A DNA stretch of 64,000 nucleotides from Lentzea guizhouensis (GCF_001701025.1 NZ_CP016793.1:3348001-3412000); one strand, 5' to 3'; shown: positions 23,341 through 32,937, numbered from the stretch's first letter. Made by a program: numbers and translations. Notes: generated by a model not told the origin, from the letters alone.

Positions 23341-23988
23341 GCGACGTGACAGAGGCAAGGTCGGACACCGGGTCGGGCTCCGCGCAGGACGGCAAGCCCG
23401 CGGAACTGTCCGAGGAGTTCGTCGACCGCCGCGAGGACGACAAGACCGCGGCACCGGCGGGTGAGCCCGCCGACGCGCGCGTCGAGGAGCGCGGCACTCA
23501 AGACCGCGCCGTCGAGTCCGCCAACGGCCGTGCCTCCGCTGAGTCCGCTGACGGCCGCGCTTCTGCCGAGCCCGCCAACAGCCGCGCCTCAGCCGAGCTC
23601 GCTGACGGCCGCGCCCGCCGAGCCCGCCGACGACGAGCCGACCGCGGAGGAGCTCTCCTACGCGGCCGCCTTCCCGCCGGACCCCGCACCCGCGCAGCCC
23701 TCCGCCGGTCTGAACCAGCCCCGGCGCGCGCTGATCGCCGCCGGTGAGGTCGTGGCGGTCGTCGCACTGGCGCTGGTCGCCGTCTGGGCGTGGAACCGCG
23801 GCATCACCAAGCTCGCCTACCCGCTCGAGGGCCGCGAGCCGCTGATCTCGACCCAGTACCACGGCAACTGGCTGGGCACGGCCGTCGGCTGCGTCACGAT
23901 CGCCGCGATCCTCCTGCTCGACGCCGTCCGCCAGGGCGTGCTGGCCGTGCGCACCCGGCCGGGGAAAGCCGCCGACGCCGACGTGTGA
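23337..23988 (+). pseudogene. two-helix membrane protein with an apparent frameshift in an Ala/Glu-rich repeat
   Basis: The start GTG 23337 (GTGA overlap) opens a frame rich in Asp, Glu and Ala, with degenerate repeats such as GRASAESAD, up to ~23620. From there the coding signal moves to the +1 frame: PAEPADDEPTAEELSYAAAF, then two hydrophobic segments ([16 protein letters not shown] and [17 protein letters not shown]), ending at TGA 23988. Both halves have high GC at third positions, so one gene with an indel is more likely than two. The indel lies in repetitive sequence. Function unknown. Confidence 0.6.
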
Positions 23989-23999
23989 GACTGGGGTAC

Positions 24000-25295
24000 G
24001 TGACTGCGAGTCGATCCCAGGCCCTGTTCGAGCGCGCGTCGACGCTGACCCCCGGCGGGGTCAACTCTCCGGTGCGGGCGTTCCACTCCGTCGGCGGCAC
24101 CCCGCGGTTCATGGTCCGCGGCGAGGGCCCGCACCTGTGGGACGCGGACGGCAACCGCTACGTCGACCTGGTGTCGTCATGGGGGCCGATGATCCTCGGG
24201 CACGCCCACCCCGCGGTCGTCGAGGCCGTGCAGAAGGCCGCTGTCCACGGGCTGTCGTTCGGCACGCCCACCGAGGGTGAGATCGACCTCGCCGCCGAGA
24301 TCGTCGACCGGGTCGAGCCGGTCCGCCAGGTCCGCCTGGTCAACTCCGGCACCGAGGCCACGATGAGCGCGATCCGCCTCGCGCGCGGCTTCACCGAGCG
24401 TCGCAAGATCGTCAAGTTCGCCGGCTGCTACCACGGCCACGTCGACGCGCTGCTGGCCCAGGCCGGCTCCGGCGTCGCGACGCTGGGCCTGCCGACCTCG
24501 CCCGGTGTCACCGGCGCCCAGGCAGCGGACACCCTCGTGCTGCCCTACAACGACATCGAGGCCGTGCGGGCGGCGTTCGCGGAGAACCCCGGCGAGATCG
24601 CCTGCGTGATCACCGAGGCCGCCGCGGGCAACATGGGTGCCGTCGCGCCGCTGCCCGAGTTCAACGCCCAGCTCCGCGAGCTCTGCGACGCCGAGGGCGC
24701 GCTGCTGGTCATGGACGAGGTCATGACCGGCTTCCGCGTCTCCCGCGCGGGCTGGTTCGGCCTGGAACGCGTCAAGGGCGATCTCTACACGTTCGGCAAG
24801 GTCATGTCCGGTGGTCTGCCGGCGGCGGCGTTCGGCGGCCGCGCGGACGTGATGGCCCGCCTCGCGCCCTCCGGCCCCGTCTACCAGGCGGGCACGCTGT
24901 CCGGGAACCCCGTCGCCGTGGCCGCGGGCCTCGCGACCCTGCGCAACGCCGACGAGGCCGTCTACCAGGCGCTGGACCGCAACGCGACCCGCCTGGGCGC
25001 CCTGTTCACCGCCGCGCTGACCGAGGCCGGCGTCACGCACCGCGTGCAGTTCGCCGGGAACCTGGTGAGCGTGTTCTTCGGTTCTGAAGAGGTGAAGGAC
25101 TACGCGGGCGCGCAGGCGTGCGAGACGTGGCGCTTCCCGCCGTTCTTCCACGCACTGCTCGAACGCGGCGTGTACGCACCGCCCTCGGCGTTCGAGGCGT
25201 GGTTCGTCAACGCCGCCATGGGTGAAGAGGAGTTCGACGTGATCGCCGACGCGCTGCCCCACGCGGCCCGTGCCGCCAAGGAGGCCCGCAAGTGA
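24000..25295 (+). CDS. hemL: glutamate-1-semialdehyde 2,1-aminomutase HemL
   Basis: 431 residues from GTG 24000; longer upstream readings overlap the preceding gene. PLP enzyme that converts glutamate-1-semialdehyde into 5-aminolevulinate, the step after HemA. Motifs: [55 protein letters not shown], and the PLP-binding Lys in [17 protein letters not shown]. The next gene begins in its stop (GTGA). Confidence 0.97.
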   Translation: MTASRSQALFERASTLTPGGVNSPVRAFHSVGGTPRFMVRGEGPHLWDADGNRYVDLVSSWGPMILGHAHPAVVEAVQKAAVHGLSFGTPTEGEIDLAAEIVDRVEPVRQVRLVNSGTEATMSAIRLARGFTERRKIVKFAGCYHGHVDALLAQAGSGVATLGLPTSPGVTGAQAADTLVLPYNDIEAVRAAFAENPGEIACVITEAAAGNMGAVAPLPEFNAQLRELCDAEGALLVMDEVMTGFRVSRAGWFGLERVKGDLYTFGKVMSGGLPAAAFGGRADVMARLAPSGPVYQAGTLSGNPVAVAAGLATLRNADEAVYQALDRNATRLGALFTAALTEAGVTHRVQFAGNLVSVFFGSEEVKDYAGAQACETWRFPPFFHALLERGVYAPPSAFEAWFVNAAMGEEEFDVIADALPHAARAAKEARK

Positions 25296-25924
25296 CCAGC
25301 ACCACCGTCGTCCACCTGCTCCGCCACGGCGAGGTGCACAACCCGACCGGCATCCTGTACGGCCGCATCCCCGGCTTCAAGCTGTCCGAGCGGGGCCAGA
25401 AGCAGGCGCTGACCGTCGCCGAGCACCTCGCCGACCACGACATCGCACACGTCGTCGCCTCACCGCTGGACCGCGCACAGCAGACCGCCGCGCCGATCGC
25501 CGACTCCCACCGCCTGGAGCTCGCGACCGACGAGCGGCTGATCGAGGCCGACAACCAGTTCGAGGGCCTGAAGGTCTCCGTGGGCGACGGCGCACTGCGG
25601 TCACCGGAGCACTGGCCGAAGCTCGTGAACCCGTTCAAGCCGTCCTGGGGCGAGCCGTACATCGAGATCGCCCACCGGATGCTCGGCGCGATCCAGCGCG
25701 CCCGCGTCGCCGCCGAGGGCCACGAGGCCGTCTGCGTGTCCCACCAGCTGCCGATCTGGACCGTCCGCCGGTTCCTGGAGGGCAAGCGCATGTGGCACGA
25801 CCCGCGCAAGCGCGAGTGCTCGCTCGCGTCGCTGACGTCGCTGCACTTCCAGGGCGAACAGCTGGTCCGGATCAGGTACTCCGAGCCGGTCGGCGCGACG
25901 AACCCGAGGGTGACCGGCGCATGA
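25292..25924 (+). CDS. histidine phosphatase family protein (phosphoglycerate mutase-like, Rv0525-like)
   Basis: 210 residues. Phosphohistidine motif [12 protein letters not shown] at the N-terminus with catalytic His12; second-half signature [18 protein letters not shown] with the partner His. The [16 protein letters not shown] and [11 protein letters not shown] segments are typical. Probable small-molecule phosphatase; substrate unknown. Coupled to hemL and, through ATGA, to the tlpA-like gene, the same order as in mycobacteria (Rv0524-0526). Confidence 0.9.
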   Translation: MTSTTVVHLLRHGEVHNPTGILYGRIPGFKLSERGQKQALTVAEHLADHDIAHVVASPLDRAQQTAAPIADSHRLELATDERLIEADNQFEGLKVSVGDGALRSPEHWPKLVNPFKPSWGEPYIEIAHRMLGAIQRARVAAEGHEAVCVSHQLPIWTVRRFLEGKRMWHDPRKRECSLASLTSLHFQGEQLVRIRYSEPVGATNPRVTGA

Positions 25925-26478
25925 AGCGGTTGCTGGTCCTGCTCCTCCTGCTCTCCGGCTGCACGGTCGGCAAGGACGCGTCCCAGGTCGGCGGCGGCGA
26001 CTTCTACCTCGTCGCACCCGGCGGCCAGGTGAAGATCCGCTACGCCCCCGCCGAGCGCAAGGAGCTCAAGGGCCTCGAAGGCGAGTCGCTGCTGGAGCCC
26101 GGCAAGACGGTCCGGCTCTCCGACTACGCGGGCAAGCCGGTCGTCATCAACATCTGGGGCGCCTGGTGCGGTCCGTGCCGCACCGAGGCACCCGAGATGC
26201 AGAAGCTCTTCGACGCGGGCACGCAGGTCATCGGGGTCGACGTGAAGGAGACCTCACCCGAGCACCCGCGTGACTTCATGAACAGCCGCAAGCTGACGTA
26301 CCCGTCGATCTACGACCCGTCCGGCCGCAGCTTCATCAACGTCTTCAAGGGCCTGTCGCCCAACGTGGTGCCGTCGACGTTCGTGATCGACAAGAACCAC
26401 AAGGTGGCGGCGGTGTTCCTGCAGCCGGTGCTGGAGCAGGACCTCAAGCCGGTGGTGGAGGAGCTCGGCAAGGAGTGA
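25921..26478 (+). CDS. TlpA/ResA-like thioredoxin lipoprotein of cytochrome c maturation
   Basis: 185 residues starting in an ATGA overlap. A short lipoprotein signal ends in the lipobox LLSGC (Cys14). The thioredoxin fold carries the active site WCGPC (C83, C86) within NIWGAWCGPCRTEAPEM and a cis-Pro in VVPSTFVID. Keeps apocytochrome c thiols reduced outside the membrane, taking electrons from CcdA. Its partners ccdA-resB-ccsB lie 1.3 kb further on, beyond an opposite-strand peptidase gene. Confidence 0.9.
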   Translation: MKRLLVLLLLLSGCTVGKDASQVGGGDFYLVAPGGQVKIRYAPAERKELKGLEGESLLEPGKTVRLSDYAGKPVVINIWGAWCGPCRTEAPEMQKLFDAGTQVIGVDVKETSPEHPRDFMNSRKLTYPSIYDPSGRSFINVFKGLSPNVVPSTFVIDKNHKVAAVFLQPVLEQDLKPVVEELGKE

Positions 26479-26522
26479 CGGTCAGTCGTCCGTGCGGGTG
26501 GTGACGAGCGCGGGCTGTTCCC

Positions 26523-26535
26523 GGGGCTCCGCCCC
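26523..26535. terminator. GGGGC-tcc-GCCCC stem-loop between convergent genes
   Basis: GC-only hairpin in the 170-bp gap between the tlpA-like gene and the M64 peptidase; could end both transcripts. No other feature is evident in this gap. Confidence 0.4.
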
Positions 26536-26648
26536 CAGACCCTGGCACTCCCGAAGAAGCCATCCACCGCGGGGCTGCTGGAGTTGGGCGGGTTGGCTTT
26601 TCGTCTCGCCTTCGGCTCGATCAAGAGCGAGCGCCTGTGGTGCGTGAG

Positions 26649-27638
26649 CTAGTTGCCCGCGGGCGGTGTCACCGGCGTGTTCAGCGACGGGATCTTCGCC
26701 TTGAACGCCTTGATCATCGCGTCCCGCCCGATCGAGTTGAACTCCTTGCCCAGCGTCCGCATGATCGAGTTCGGCGTCGGCCGGTACAGGCCGTTCTTGT
26801 AGTACCGCGCACCCTCGACCGGACCGATCACCGCGCCGTCCGGGGAGGGCTGGCCCAGGTACTCGCCCCACTTCGCGCCCGTCGGGTCTTTGGTGACGTT
26901 GATCTCGCGCGGTTCGTTGCCGGTGTAGGTGACGTACGGGTAGTCGTACTCGTCGGCCAGGCCGCCGATGGAGTGGCCGAGCTCGTGGATGGCGATCTGG
27001 CCCGCCTGGGCGTTGGAGCCCGACGCGGTGGCGACGGAGCCGCCCGCGCCGCCGTACTTGGCCGTGTTGCCCAGTGCGATGACCTGGTCGGCGGCTGGGG
27101 CGAGGGCGGCGAACTGCTTGGCCTTCGTCTCGTTGACGCACAGCAGGCGTTCGGTGTTCGCGTCGCGGCCCTGGCACCAGAAGCCCATGTCCAGTGCGGT
27201 GTCCTTCGCGATGCCGCGCGTGGGGTCGTGGTCCACGCCGGACTCCGGGGAGACCACGTTGACCTGCCACACGTTGAAGTAGTCCTTGTAGGACGCGAAG
27301 GGCTCCACTGCGGACAGTTCGGTCCACTTGCTCAGGACGTTGGCGGAGTAGGTGGACAGGTCGGCGTCGGTGTAGCCGTCGCCGACGAAGACGAGGTCGA
27401 AGCGGTCGGCCGAGTCGCCGGTGACCTGGACCGGGACCACCTCGGCGGCGGCGAGCAGACGGAAGTCCGAGGGCTTCTCGGCGGGGGCCTTCGGGGTCAG
27501 CGCTTGGGTGATCGAGCCGTCCTCGTTGAACACCTCGCGCCACTCCATCGCGGGGGCGGCGCCACCGGCCGGCGCTTGGGCGAAGAGGGCCAGCGCGGTG
27601 ATGGTCAACGCCGGGAAGATCAGCCGGGAACGTCGCAT
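26649..27638 (-). CDS. secreted M64-family metallopeptidase
   Basis: 329 residues with a Sec signal (MRRSRLIFPALTITALAL then AQAPAGGAAP). The zinc motif HELGHSIGGLADEY matches M64 (IgA peptidase-type) enzymes; upstream are DLVFVGDGYTDADL and VNVVSPESGVDHDP, also family-typical. Acts outside the cell on unknown proteins. Antisense to the surrounding cytochrome c maturation genes and foreign to that pathway, so it looks like an insertion into the cluster. Confidence 0.88.
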   Translation of the reverse strand: MRRSRLIFPALTITALALFAQAPAGGAAPAMEWREVFNEDGSITQALTPKAPAEKPSDFRLLAAAEVVPVQVTGDSADRFDLVFVGDGYTDADLSTYSANVLSKWTELSAVEPFASYKDYFNVWQVNVVSPESGVDHDPTRGIAKDTALDMGFWCQGRDANTERLLCVNETKAKQFAALAPAADQVIALGNTAKYGGAGGSVATASGSNAQAGQIAIHELGHSIGGLADEYDYPYVTYTGNEPREINVTKDPTGAKWGEYLGQPSPDGAVIGPVEGARYYKNGLYRPTPNSIMRTLGKEFNSIGRDAMIKAFKAKIPSLNTPVTPPAGN

Positions 27639-27789
27639 GTGATGACGCTAAGCACACGTGATGTCACCCACAAGGCGGCAATTGCCGGTACTTCAGCCCA
27701 AGCGGCGCGACAGAACACGCGACAAACCGTGCGATGAGCCGCTGAACGCGAAAGGCGACACCGGTGGACGCGTGATCTGGGCAACTACC

Positions 27790-27795
27790 TACTCT
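27790..27795 (+). promoter_or_regulatory. -10 box TACTCT for ccdA
   Basis: TACTCT ends 7 nt before GTG 27803, so ccdA has its own leaderless promoter and does not depend on read-through from the tlpA-like gene. Confidence 0.6.
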
Positions 27796-27802
27796 GAGGT
27801 GT

Positions 27803-28579
27803 GTGAACCCCACCGATCTTGCGATCTCCGGGCCGTTGCTGCTGGCCACCGGGGTCGCCTTGCTCGCTGGTTTCATCTCCTTCGCCTCCCCGTGCGTGGT
27901 GCCGCTGGTGCCCGGCTACCTGGCGTACCTCGCCGGGCTGGTCGGAGCCGAGGCGCCGCGGGTCGAGGCGAACGAGCCGGCGAAGGCCGGGCGGTGGCGG
28001 GTCGCGGGTGCGTCGATGCTGTTCGTCGGCGGGTTCACGGTGGTCTTCGGGCTGGCGACGATCGCGGTGCTCGGGGCGTCGCAGGCGTTGTTCCTCAACA
28101 ACGACCTGTTCCAGCGCATCGGCGGTGTGGTCACCATCCTGATGGGACTCGTGTTCGTCGGGCTGGTGCCGCAGCTGCAGAAGGACGTGCGGTTCCACCA
28201 CAGGCCCAAGGCCGGGCTGGTCGGGGCGCCGTTCCTCGGTGCGGTGTTCGCGCTCGGGTGGACGCCGTGCCTCGGGCCGACGCTCGCCGGGGTGCTGGCG
28301 CTCGCGCAGAGCACGCAGGTCGGGTCGACCACCGGGCGCGGGGTGCTGCTGGTGCTCGCCTACTGCATGGGGCTCGGGTTGCCGTTCGTCGTGCTGGCGC
28401 TCGGGGCCCGCTGGGCGCTCGGGGTGACCAGCTGGCTGCGCAGGCACGCGCGGCACGTGCAGATCTTCGGTGGCGTGCTGCTGGTCCTCGTGGGCATCGC
28501 GCTCGTGACCGGGCTCTGGGGTGAGTTCGTCGGGTGGCTGCGCTACTCGTTCGTCGACGTCGTGGAGTTGCCGCTCTAG
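27803..28579 (+). CDS. ccdA: cytochrome c biogenesis protein CcdA
   Basis: 258 residues, six membrane helices. Carries reducing equivalents from cytoplasmic thioredoxin to the outside. The two redox Cys lie in FASPCVVPLVPGYLAYL (helix 1) and LGWTPCLGPTLAGVL (helix 4). Followed directly by resB, whose GTG overlaps the stop by one base. Confidence 0.95.
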   Translation: MNPTDLAISGPLLLATGVALLAGFISFASPCVVPLVPGYLAYLAGLVGAEAPRVEANEPAKAGRWRVAGASMLFVGGFTVVFGLATIAVLGASQALFLNNDLFQRIGGVVTILMGLVFVGLVPQLQKDVRFHHRPKAGLVGAPFLGAVFALGWTPCLGPTLAGVLALAQSTQVGSTTGRGVLLVLAYCMGLGLPFVVLALGARWALGVTSWLRRHARHVQIFGGVLLVLVGIALVTGLWGEFVGWLRYSFVDVVELPL

Positions 28580-30096
28580 TGACCGCCTTCCTGCGCAACA
28601 CGTGGCGCGGCCTCACCTCGATGAGGACCGCGCTGACGCTGCTGTTCCTGCTCGCGCTCGCGGCCATGCCCGGTGCGTTGCTGCCGCAGCGGTCGCTGAA
28701 CTCGGCCAAGGTCGACGACTACGTCCGCGAGCGCGGCTGGTGGGGCGAGCTGCTGCAGAAGCTCGGCTTCTTCGAGGTGTACGCGACGCCCTGGTTCGCG
28801 GCGATCTACCTGCTGCTGTTCACCAGCCTCGTCGGCTGCCTGCTGCCGCGCACGGTCGAGTACTTCAAGCAGATGCGCGCGAAGCCGGTGCTGACGCCGC
28901 GCAACCTCTCGCGCATGCCGCACCACGCGCAGGCCGAGCTGGGCATCACGCCGGACGAGGCCGTTGCCAGGGCGAAGAAGGCCATGCGCGGCTGGCGGAT
29001 GGAGACCGGCGAGGGCACGGTCAGCGCCGAGCGCGGGTTCCTGCGCGAGACCGGCAACCTGGTCTTCCACTTCGCGCTGCTCGGCCTGCTCGTCTCGTTC
29101 GCGCTGGGCAAGATGTACAACTACGAGGGCCAGGTCATCGTCCAGGCCAACGGCGGCCAGTTCTGCAACGGCGGCATCTTCAACTACGACCAGTTCCGGC
29201 CGGGCCTGCGCGTCGACGGCACCGAGCTCACGCCGTTCTGCGTCGAGATCGGCAAGTTCTCCGCGGAGTACCTCGACAACGGCCAGCCCGTCGGCTACCA
29301 GGCCGACATCCGCTACCAAGCCGGCGAGGACCTGGAGACCAACACCTGGCGGCCGTACAACCTGCAGGTCAACCACCCGCTGCGGACCAGCGGCGACCGG
29401 CTCTACCTGCTCGGCCACGGCTACACGCCCACGTTCACGGTGACGTTCCCCGATGGCCAGAAGCGCACGCAGGGCATCCAGTGGCTGCCGACCGACCAGC
29501 TCACGCTGGCCTCCGAGGGCGCCACGAAGTTCGACCCGCCGGGGATCACCGACTCCGAGCAGCGCCGCAAGAACCAGATCGCGGTCACCGGCCTGCTGGC
29601 GCCGACCCCGTTGCTGCACGGCAACATCCTGAACTCGAAGTTCCCCGCGCTGAACGACCCGATGGTCGCCGTCGACGTGTACCGCGGCGATCTCGGGGTG
29701 GACGACGGACGTGGTCAGTCGATCTTCTCGATCGACCAGAAGCTCGTCGAGCAGGGCCGGTTGCAGAAGGTCGCGCGCAAGAACCTCGCGCTGGGCGAGG
29801 AGCTCACGCTCGACGACGGCACCAAGGTCCGGTTCGACTCGGTCAGCGACTGGGTGTCGCTGCAGGTCTCGCACGACCCGACACAGGGGTACGTGCTGGC
29901 GTTCGCCGTGCTGATCATCCTCGGGCTCGGCGTCTCGCTCACGGTCAAGCGCCGTCGCGTCTGGGTGCGTGCGACCCCCTTGGAGGACGGGCGTACGTTG
30001 GTCGAGGTCGGCGGGCTCGCCCGCACTGACCAGGCGGGATACGGCGAGGAGTTCACGCGGCTGGCCCGCGCGGTGCTGATAGGGGAGAAGTCCTGA
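28579..30096 (+). CDS. resB: cytochrome c biogenesis protein ResB
   Basis: 505 residues, GTG start in TAGTG; the frame is open further upstream but overlaps ccdA. Three N-terminal membrane helices (RTALTLLFLLALAAMPG; WFAAIYLLLFTSLVGCLLP; LVFHFALLGLLVSFALG), a large outer domain and a C-terminal helix (VLAFAVLIILGLGVSLTV). With CcsB it forms the system II heme export and ligation complex that attaches heme to CxxCH of apocytochromes c. Coupled to ccsB by TGATG. Confidence 0.95.
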   Translation: MTAFLRNTWRGLTSMRTALTLLFLLALAAMPGALLPQRSLNSAKVDDYVRERGWWGELLQKLGFFEVYATPWFAAIYLLLFTSLVGCLLPRTVEYFKQMRAKPVLTPRNLSRMPHHAQAELGITPDEAVARAKKAMRGWRMETGEGTVSAERGFLRETGNLVFHFALLGLLVSFALGKMYNYEGQVIVQANGGQFCNGGIFNYDQFRPGLRVDGTELTPFCVEIGKFSAEYLDNGQPVGYQADIRYQAGEDLETNTWRPYNLQVNHPLRTSGDRLYLLGHGYTPTFTVTFPDGQKRTQGIQWLPTDQLTLASEGATKFDPPGITDSEQRRKNQIAVTGLLAPTPLLHGNILNSKFPALNDPMVAVDVYRGDLGVDDGRGQSIFSIDQKLVEQGRLQKVARKNLALGEELTLDDGTKVRFDSVSDWVSLQVSHDPTQGYVLAFAVLIILGLGVSLTVKRRRVWVRATPLEDGRTLVEVGGLARTDQAGYGEEFTRLARAVLIGEKS

Positions 30097-31019
30097 TGCC
30101 GGTCAACGAGACCCTCGCGACATACAGCGACTGGCTGTACCGCAGCGCACTCGGGGTCTACTTCTTCGCGATGGCGTTCTACCTGGTCGAACAGGCCTTC
30201 ACGCGGGCGCCGCGCAAGTCCGAGGCCCTGGTCGGCGCCGGTGCGCCGGTCTCCGGCCTGGCCGAGGAGCCGAGCAGGCGCGAGGTCAGCAGGCCGGAGC
30301 GGTTCGGCCGCATGGGCGCCGCGCTGACCGTGCTCGGCGCGGTGCTGCACCTGGGTTCACTGGTCCTGCGCGGCCTGTCCGCGGGCCGGGCGCCCTGGGG
30401 CAACATGTACGAGTACATGTCGCTGCTGTGCCTCGCGGCCGTGGTGGCGTGGATCGTGCTGATGGCGAAGTTCCCGATCCGTCGCCTCGGCGCGTTCGTG
30501 CTGGTGCCGATCTGGATCCTGCTCTTCCTCGGCGGCACGGTGCTCTACGCCGAGTCCGCGCCCGTGCAGCCGGCGCTGCGCTCGTACTGGCTCGTGATCC
30601 ACGTGTCGGTGATCTCGATCTCGTCCGGCGTGCTGCTGATCCCCGGCGTGACGTCGGTGCTCTACCTGCTCAAGGACGGCCGCGACGACCGGCTGCCGAA
30701 GCTGCCGTCGGCCGACGTGCTCGACCGGATGTCCTACCGCACCACGGTGCTCGCGTTCCCGCTGTTCACCGCGGGCATCATCTGCGGCGCGATCTGGGCG
30801 GAGGCGGCGTGGGGCCGGTTCTGGGGCTGGGACCCCAAGGAGACGGTGGCGTTCGTCTCCTGGGTGGTCTACGCGGCGTACCTGCACGCGCGGGCGACGG
30901 CCGGATGGCGTGGCCGCGGGGCTGCCTGGATCAACGTGGCCGGGTTCGCGCTGAACGTGTTCAACCTGTTCTTCATCAACTTGGTCACCAGCGGGTTGCA
31001 TTCCTACGCGGGTCTCTAA
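30096..31019 (+). CDS. ccsB: cytochrome c biogenesis protein CcsB/ResC (CcsA-type)
   Basis: 307 residues, eight predicted membrane helices. The outward tryptophan-rich WWD signature is WGRFWGWDPKETVAF, and conserved His lie in LVIHVSVISIS and near the C-terminus (GLHSY). Handles heme together with ResB. Last gene of the ccdA-resB-ccsB operon; the next gene starts 101 bp later. Confidence 0.95.
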   Translation: MPVNETLATYSDWLYRSALGVYFFAMAFYLVEQAFTRAPRKSEALVGAGAPVSGLAEEPSRREVSRPERFGRMGAALTVLGAVLHLGSLVLRGLSAGRAPWGNMYEYMSLLCLAAVVAWIVLMAKFPIRRLGAFVLVPIWILLFLGGTVLYAESAPVQPALRSYWLVIHVSVISISSGVLLIPGVTSVLYLLKDGRDDRLPKLPSADVLDRMSYRTTVLAFPLFTAGIICGAIWAEAAWGRFWGWDPKETVAFVSWVVYAAYLHARATAGWRGRGAAWINVAGFALNVFNLFFINLVTSGLHSYAGL

Positions 31020-31120
31020 CGACTTAGCCCCCAGGTCGATGGAACCGTTGCAGGGTGCGTACCGTCGCACCCCGGGGTCGGGGAAGTCTCGGTCCCTCTT
31101 GCTCAGGGAGGGCCACAGCG

Positions 31121-32437
31121 GTGACATGGCAACCACCGGGTGAGGAACAGGGCTCCGGCCCGCAGTACGTCGACCCGCAGGCGGCGGCCTACCTCGACCC
31201 GCAGCAGTCCGGTCCGCAGCACATCAGCGGCCAATCAGGTCCTTACCCCGTTGCCGGTGGCCAGTCAGGTCCGTACCAGGTGCCCGGTGGCTCGGGTGCG
31301 TACCAGGTCCAGGGCGGTTCCGGTCCGTACCAGATGCCGGGCGGTCAGTCGGGGCCGTACCAGGTGGCCGGCCAGTCGGGTCCGCACCAGGTCGGTGGCG
31401 GCCAGTCCGGCCAGCACCAGGTCGGTCAGCACCAGGTCGGCCAGCACAACACGGCCCAGTACGGCCAGTTCGCCGGCCAGCAGTACCCGAACAACTTCCC
31501 GCAGCAGCAGTACCGCTCGCAGGCCCAGGAAGTGTCGTCGCAGCAGCTCATCAAGAAGGAGAAGCGCCCGCCCGCCTCCGGGTGGCGCAAGTCGCTGCAC
31601 TCGATGACCGGCGGCATGATCAACCTCGGCGAGAGCCCCGCCGACCTGCGCCGGCGCGAGCTGATCGGGCGGATCAACCAGCCGCTGCGCGGCTGCTACA
31701 AGATCGCGATGCTGTCGCTCAAGGGCGGCGTCGGCAAGACCACGACGACGACCACGCTGGGCTCGACGTTCTCGTCGCTGCGCGGTGACCGGGTCATCGC
31801 CGTGGACGCGAACCCGGACCGCGGCACGCTGGCGTTGAAGATCCCGCGGGAGACCACGGCGACCGTGCGGCACCTGCTGCGCGACGCCACCCGGATCAAG
31901 AAGTACAGCGACGTGCGCGCGTACACCTCGCAGTCGCCGTCCCGCCTGGAGGTGCTCGCCTCCGAGCAGGACCCGGCGGTGTCGGAGGCGTTCAGCGAGG
32001 ACGACTACCGGCGCACGGTGTCGTTGCTGGAGCTCTTCTACAACATCGTGCTGACCGACTGCGGCACCGGCCTGATGCACTCGGCCATGAAGGGCGTGCT
32101 GGACGAGGCGGACTCGCTGGTCCTGGTGTCGTCCGGCTCGGTCGACGGCGCGCAGACCTCAGCGGCCACGCTCGACTGGCTGGAGGCGCACGGCTACGGC
32201 GCACTCGTCGCGAAGTCGGTGTGCGTCATCAACTCGGTGCGCCCGAAGTCCGGCAAGGTCGACCTGGACAAGCTCGCCGCGCACTTCGCGCAGCGCTGCC
32301 GGTCCGTGGTCCGCATGCCGTTCGACGCGCACCTCGAAGAAGGCGCCGAGATCGAGCTGGACAAGCTCGCACCGGAGACGCGCCTGGCGCTGCTGGAGCT
32401 CGCCGCGGTGGTCGCGGACGACTTCCCCAACGCCTGA
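31121..32437 (+). CDS. MinD/ParA-like ATPase with a Gln/Gly/Pro-rich repeat tail (EspI-like, Rv0530-like)
   Basis: 438 residues from GTG 31121 (RBS GGGAGG). The first ~140 residues are low complexity with repeated QSGPYQV-type units. The ATPase begins near residue 195 with the deviant Walker A LKGGVGKTTTT (K201, K206), then AVDANPDRGTLALK and LTDCGTGLMHSAM. Pro/Gln-rich tail plus MinD-like ATPase is the architecture of the ESX-associated EspI family and its paralogues. Conserved after ccsB in mycobacteria. Its link, if any, to the type VII locus at 35 kb is speculative. Confidence 0.8.
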   Translation: MTWQPPGEEQGSGPQYVDPQAAAYLDPQQSGPQHISGQSGPYPVAGGQSGPYQVPGGSGAYQVQGGSGPYQMPGGQSGPYQVAGQSGPHQVGGGQSGQHQVGQHQVGQHNTAQYGQFAGQQYPNNFPQQQYRSQAQEVSSQQLIKKEKRPPASGWRKSLHSMTGGMINLGESPADLRRRELIGRINQPLRGCYKIAMLSLKGGVGKTTTTTTLGSTFSSLRGDRVIAVDANPDRGTLALKIPRETTATVRHLLRDATRIKKYSDVRAYTSQSPSRLEVLASEQDPAVSEAFSEDDYRRTVSLLELFYNIVLTDCGTGLMHSAMKGVLDEADSLVLVSSGSVDGAQTSAATLDWLEAHGYGALVAKSVCVINSVRPKSGKVDLDKLAAHFAQRCRSVVRMPFDAHLEEGAEIELDKLAPETRLALLELAAVVADDFPNA

Positions 32438-32460
32438 CGCTGATCAGGAGAGCAACGGGA

Positions 32461-32486
32461 GGGGCCCCGGAGTCGGGGCCCCTTTT
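32461..32486. terminator. bidirectional Rho-independent terminator
   Basis: GGGGCCCC (32461-32468), loop GGAGTC, GGGGCCCC (32475-32482) then TTTT; flanking AACGG/CCGTT extends the stem. Serves the ATPase gene and the convergent 55-residue gene. Confidence 0.9.
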
Positions 32487-32490
32487 CCGT

Positions 32491-32658
32491 TCACTCCTCG
32501 CGCTTGCGCTTCTCGTCGAGCTTGCGCAAGAACTCCGGGTCGTCGTCAGGGGCGATCACCTTGCGGCCCGGGGTGTACTCCGAATGCTGTGGGGCGAACG
32601 CTCGCCACACGAGCACAGCCACGGTGAGCGCACCGATCACCGCCAGCAGGTAGATCAT
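32491..32658 (-). CDS. small single-helix membrane protein
   Basis: 55 residues from ATG 32658, which has a perfect RBS (GGAGGT, 9 nt away); the in-frame GTG at 32682 lies upstream of that RBS and is rejected. N-terminal helix MIYLLAVIGALTVAVLVWRAF, then a charged tail rich in Asp, Lys and Glu. Conserved small proteins like this sit next to bldC in actinobacteria. Function unknown. Confidence 0.7.
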   Translation of the reverse strand: MIYLLAVIGALTVAVLVWRAFAPQHSEYTPGRKVIAPDDDPEFLRKLDEKRKREE

Positions 32659-32714
32659 CTGGTCGCCACCTCCCTTTGCCACGAGATTACCCGCGCACAG
32701 GGTTTACTACGGTT

Positions 32715-32924
32715 TCAATGGCGAACGGGTTCAGTCGCCTCGGTCGTCAGCTCGGTGAGCAGTGCCTTCACCTCGGTCTCACGGAACCTGCGGTGTCCTC
32801 CAGGGGTGCGGATCGAGCCGATGCGGCCAGCGGTCGCCCACCGGGTCACGGTCTTCGGGTCGACCCGGAACAGGTTGGCCACTTCGCCAGGCGTCAACAG
32901 GCGCTCGGTCGCTGCAGCAGTCAC
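32715..32924 (-). CDS. bldC: BldC, MerR-like developmental DNA-binding protein
   Basis: 69 residues, GTG start with GAGGAGG 5 nt upstream. The winged helix LLTPGEVANLFRVDPKTVTRW plus wing SIRTPGGHRRFRETEV (described in two pieces) is almost identical to Streptomyces BldC, which binds cooperatively to direct repeats and delays entry into development. An 8-bp inverted repeat lies between the promoter and the RBS (32938-32959). bldC and the BldN-type sigma factor both occur in this window. Confidence 0.92.
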   Translation of the reverse strand: MTAAATERLLTPGEVANLFRVDPKTVTRWATAGRIGSIRTPGGHRRFRETEVKALLTELTTEATEPVRH

Positions 32925-32937
32925 TACTGCCTCCTCA

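Noticed and set aside
26310..26648. Small minus-strand gene between the tlpA-like gene and the M64 peptidase
   Set aside because: The frames are Ser/Pro/Arg-rich shadows without RBS or motif; the gap holds only a hairpin.
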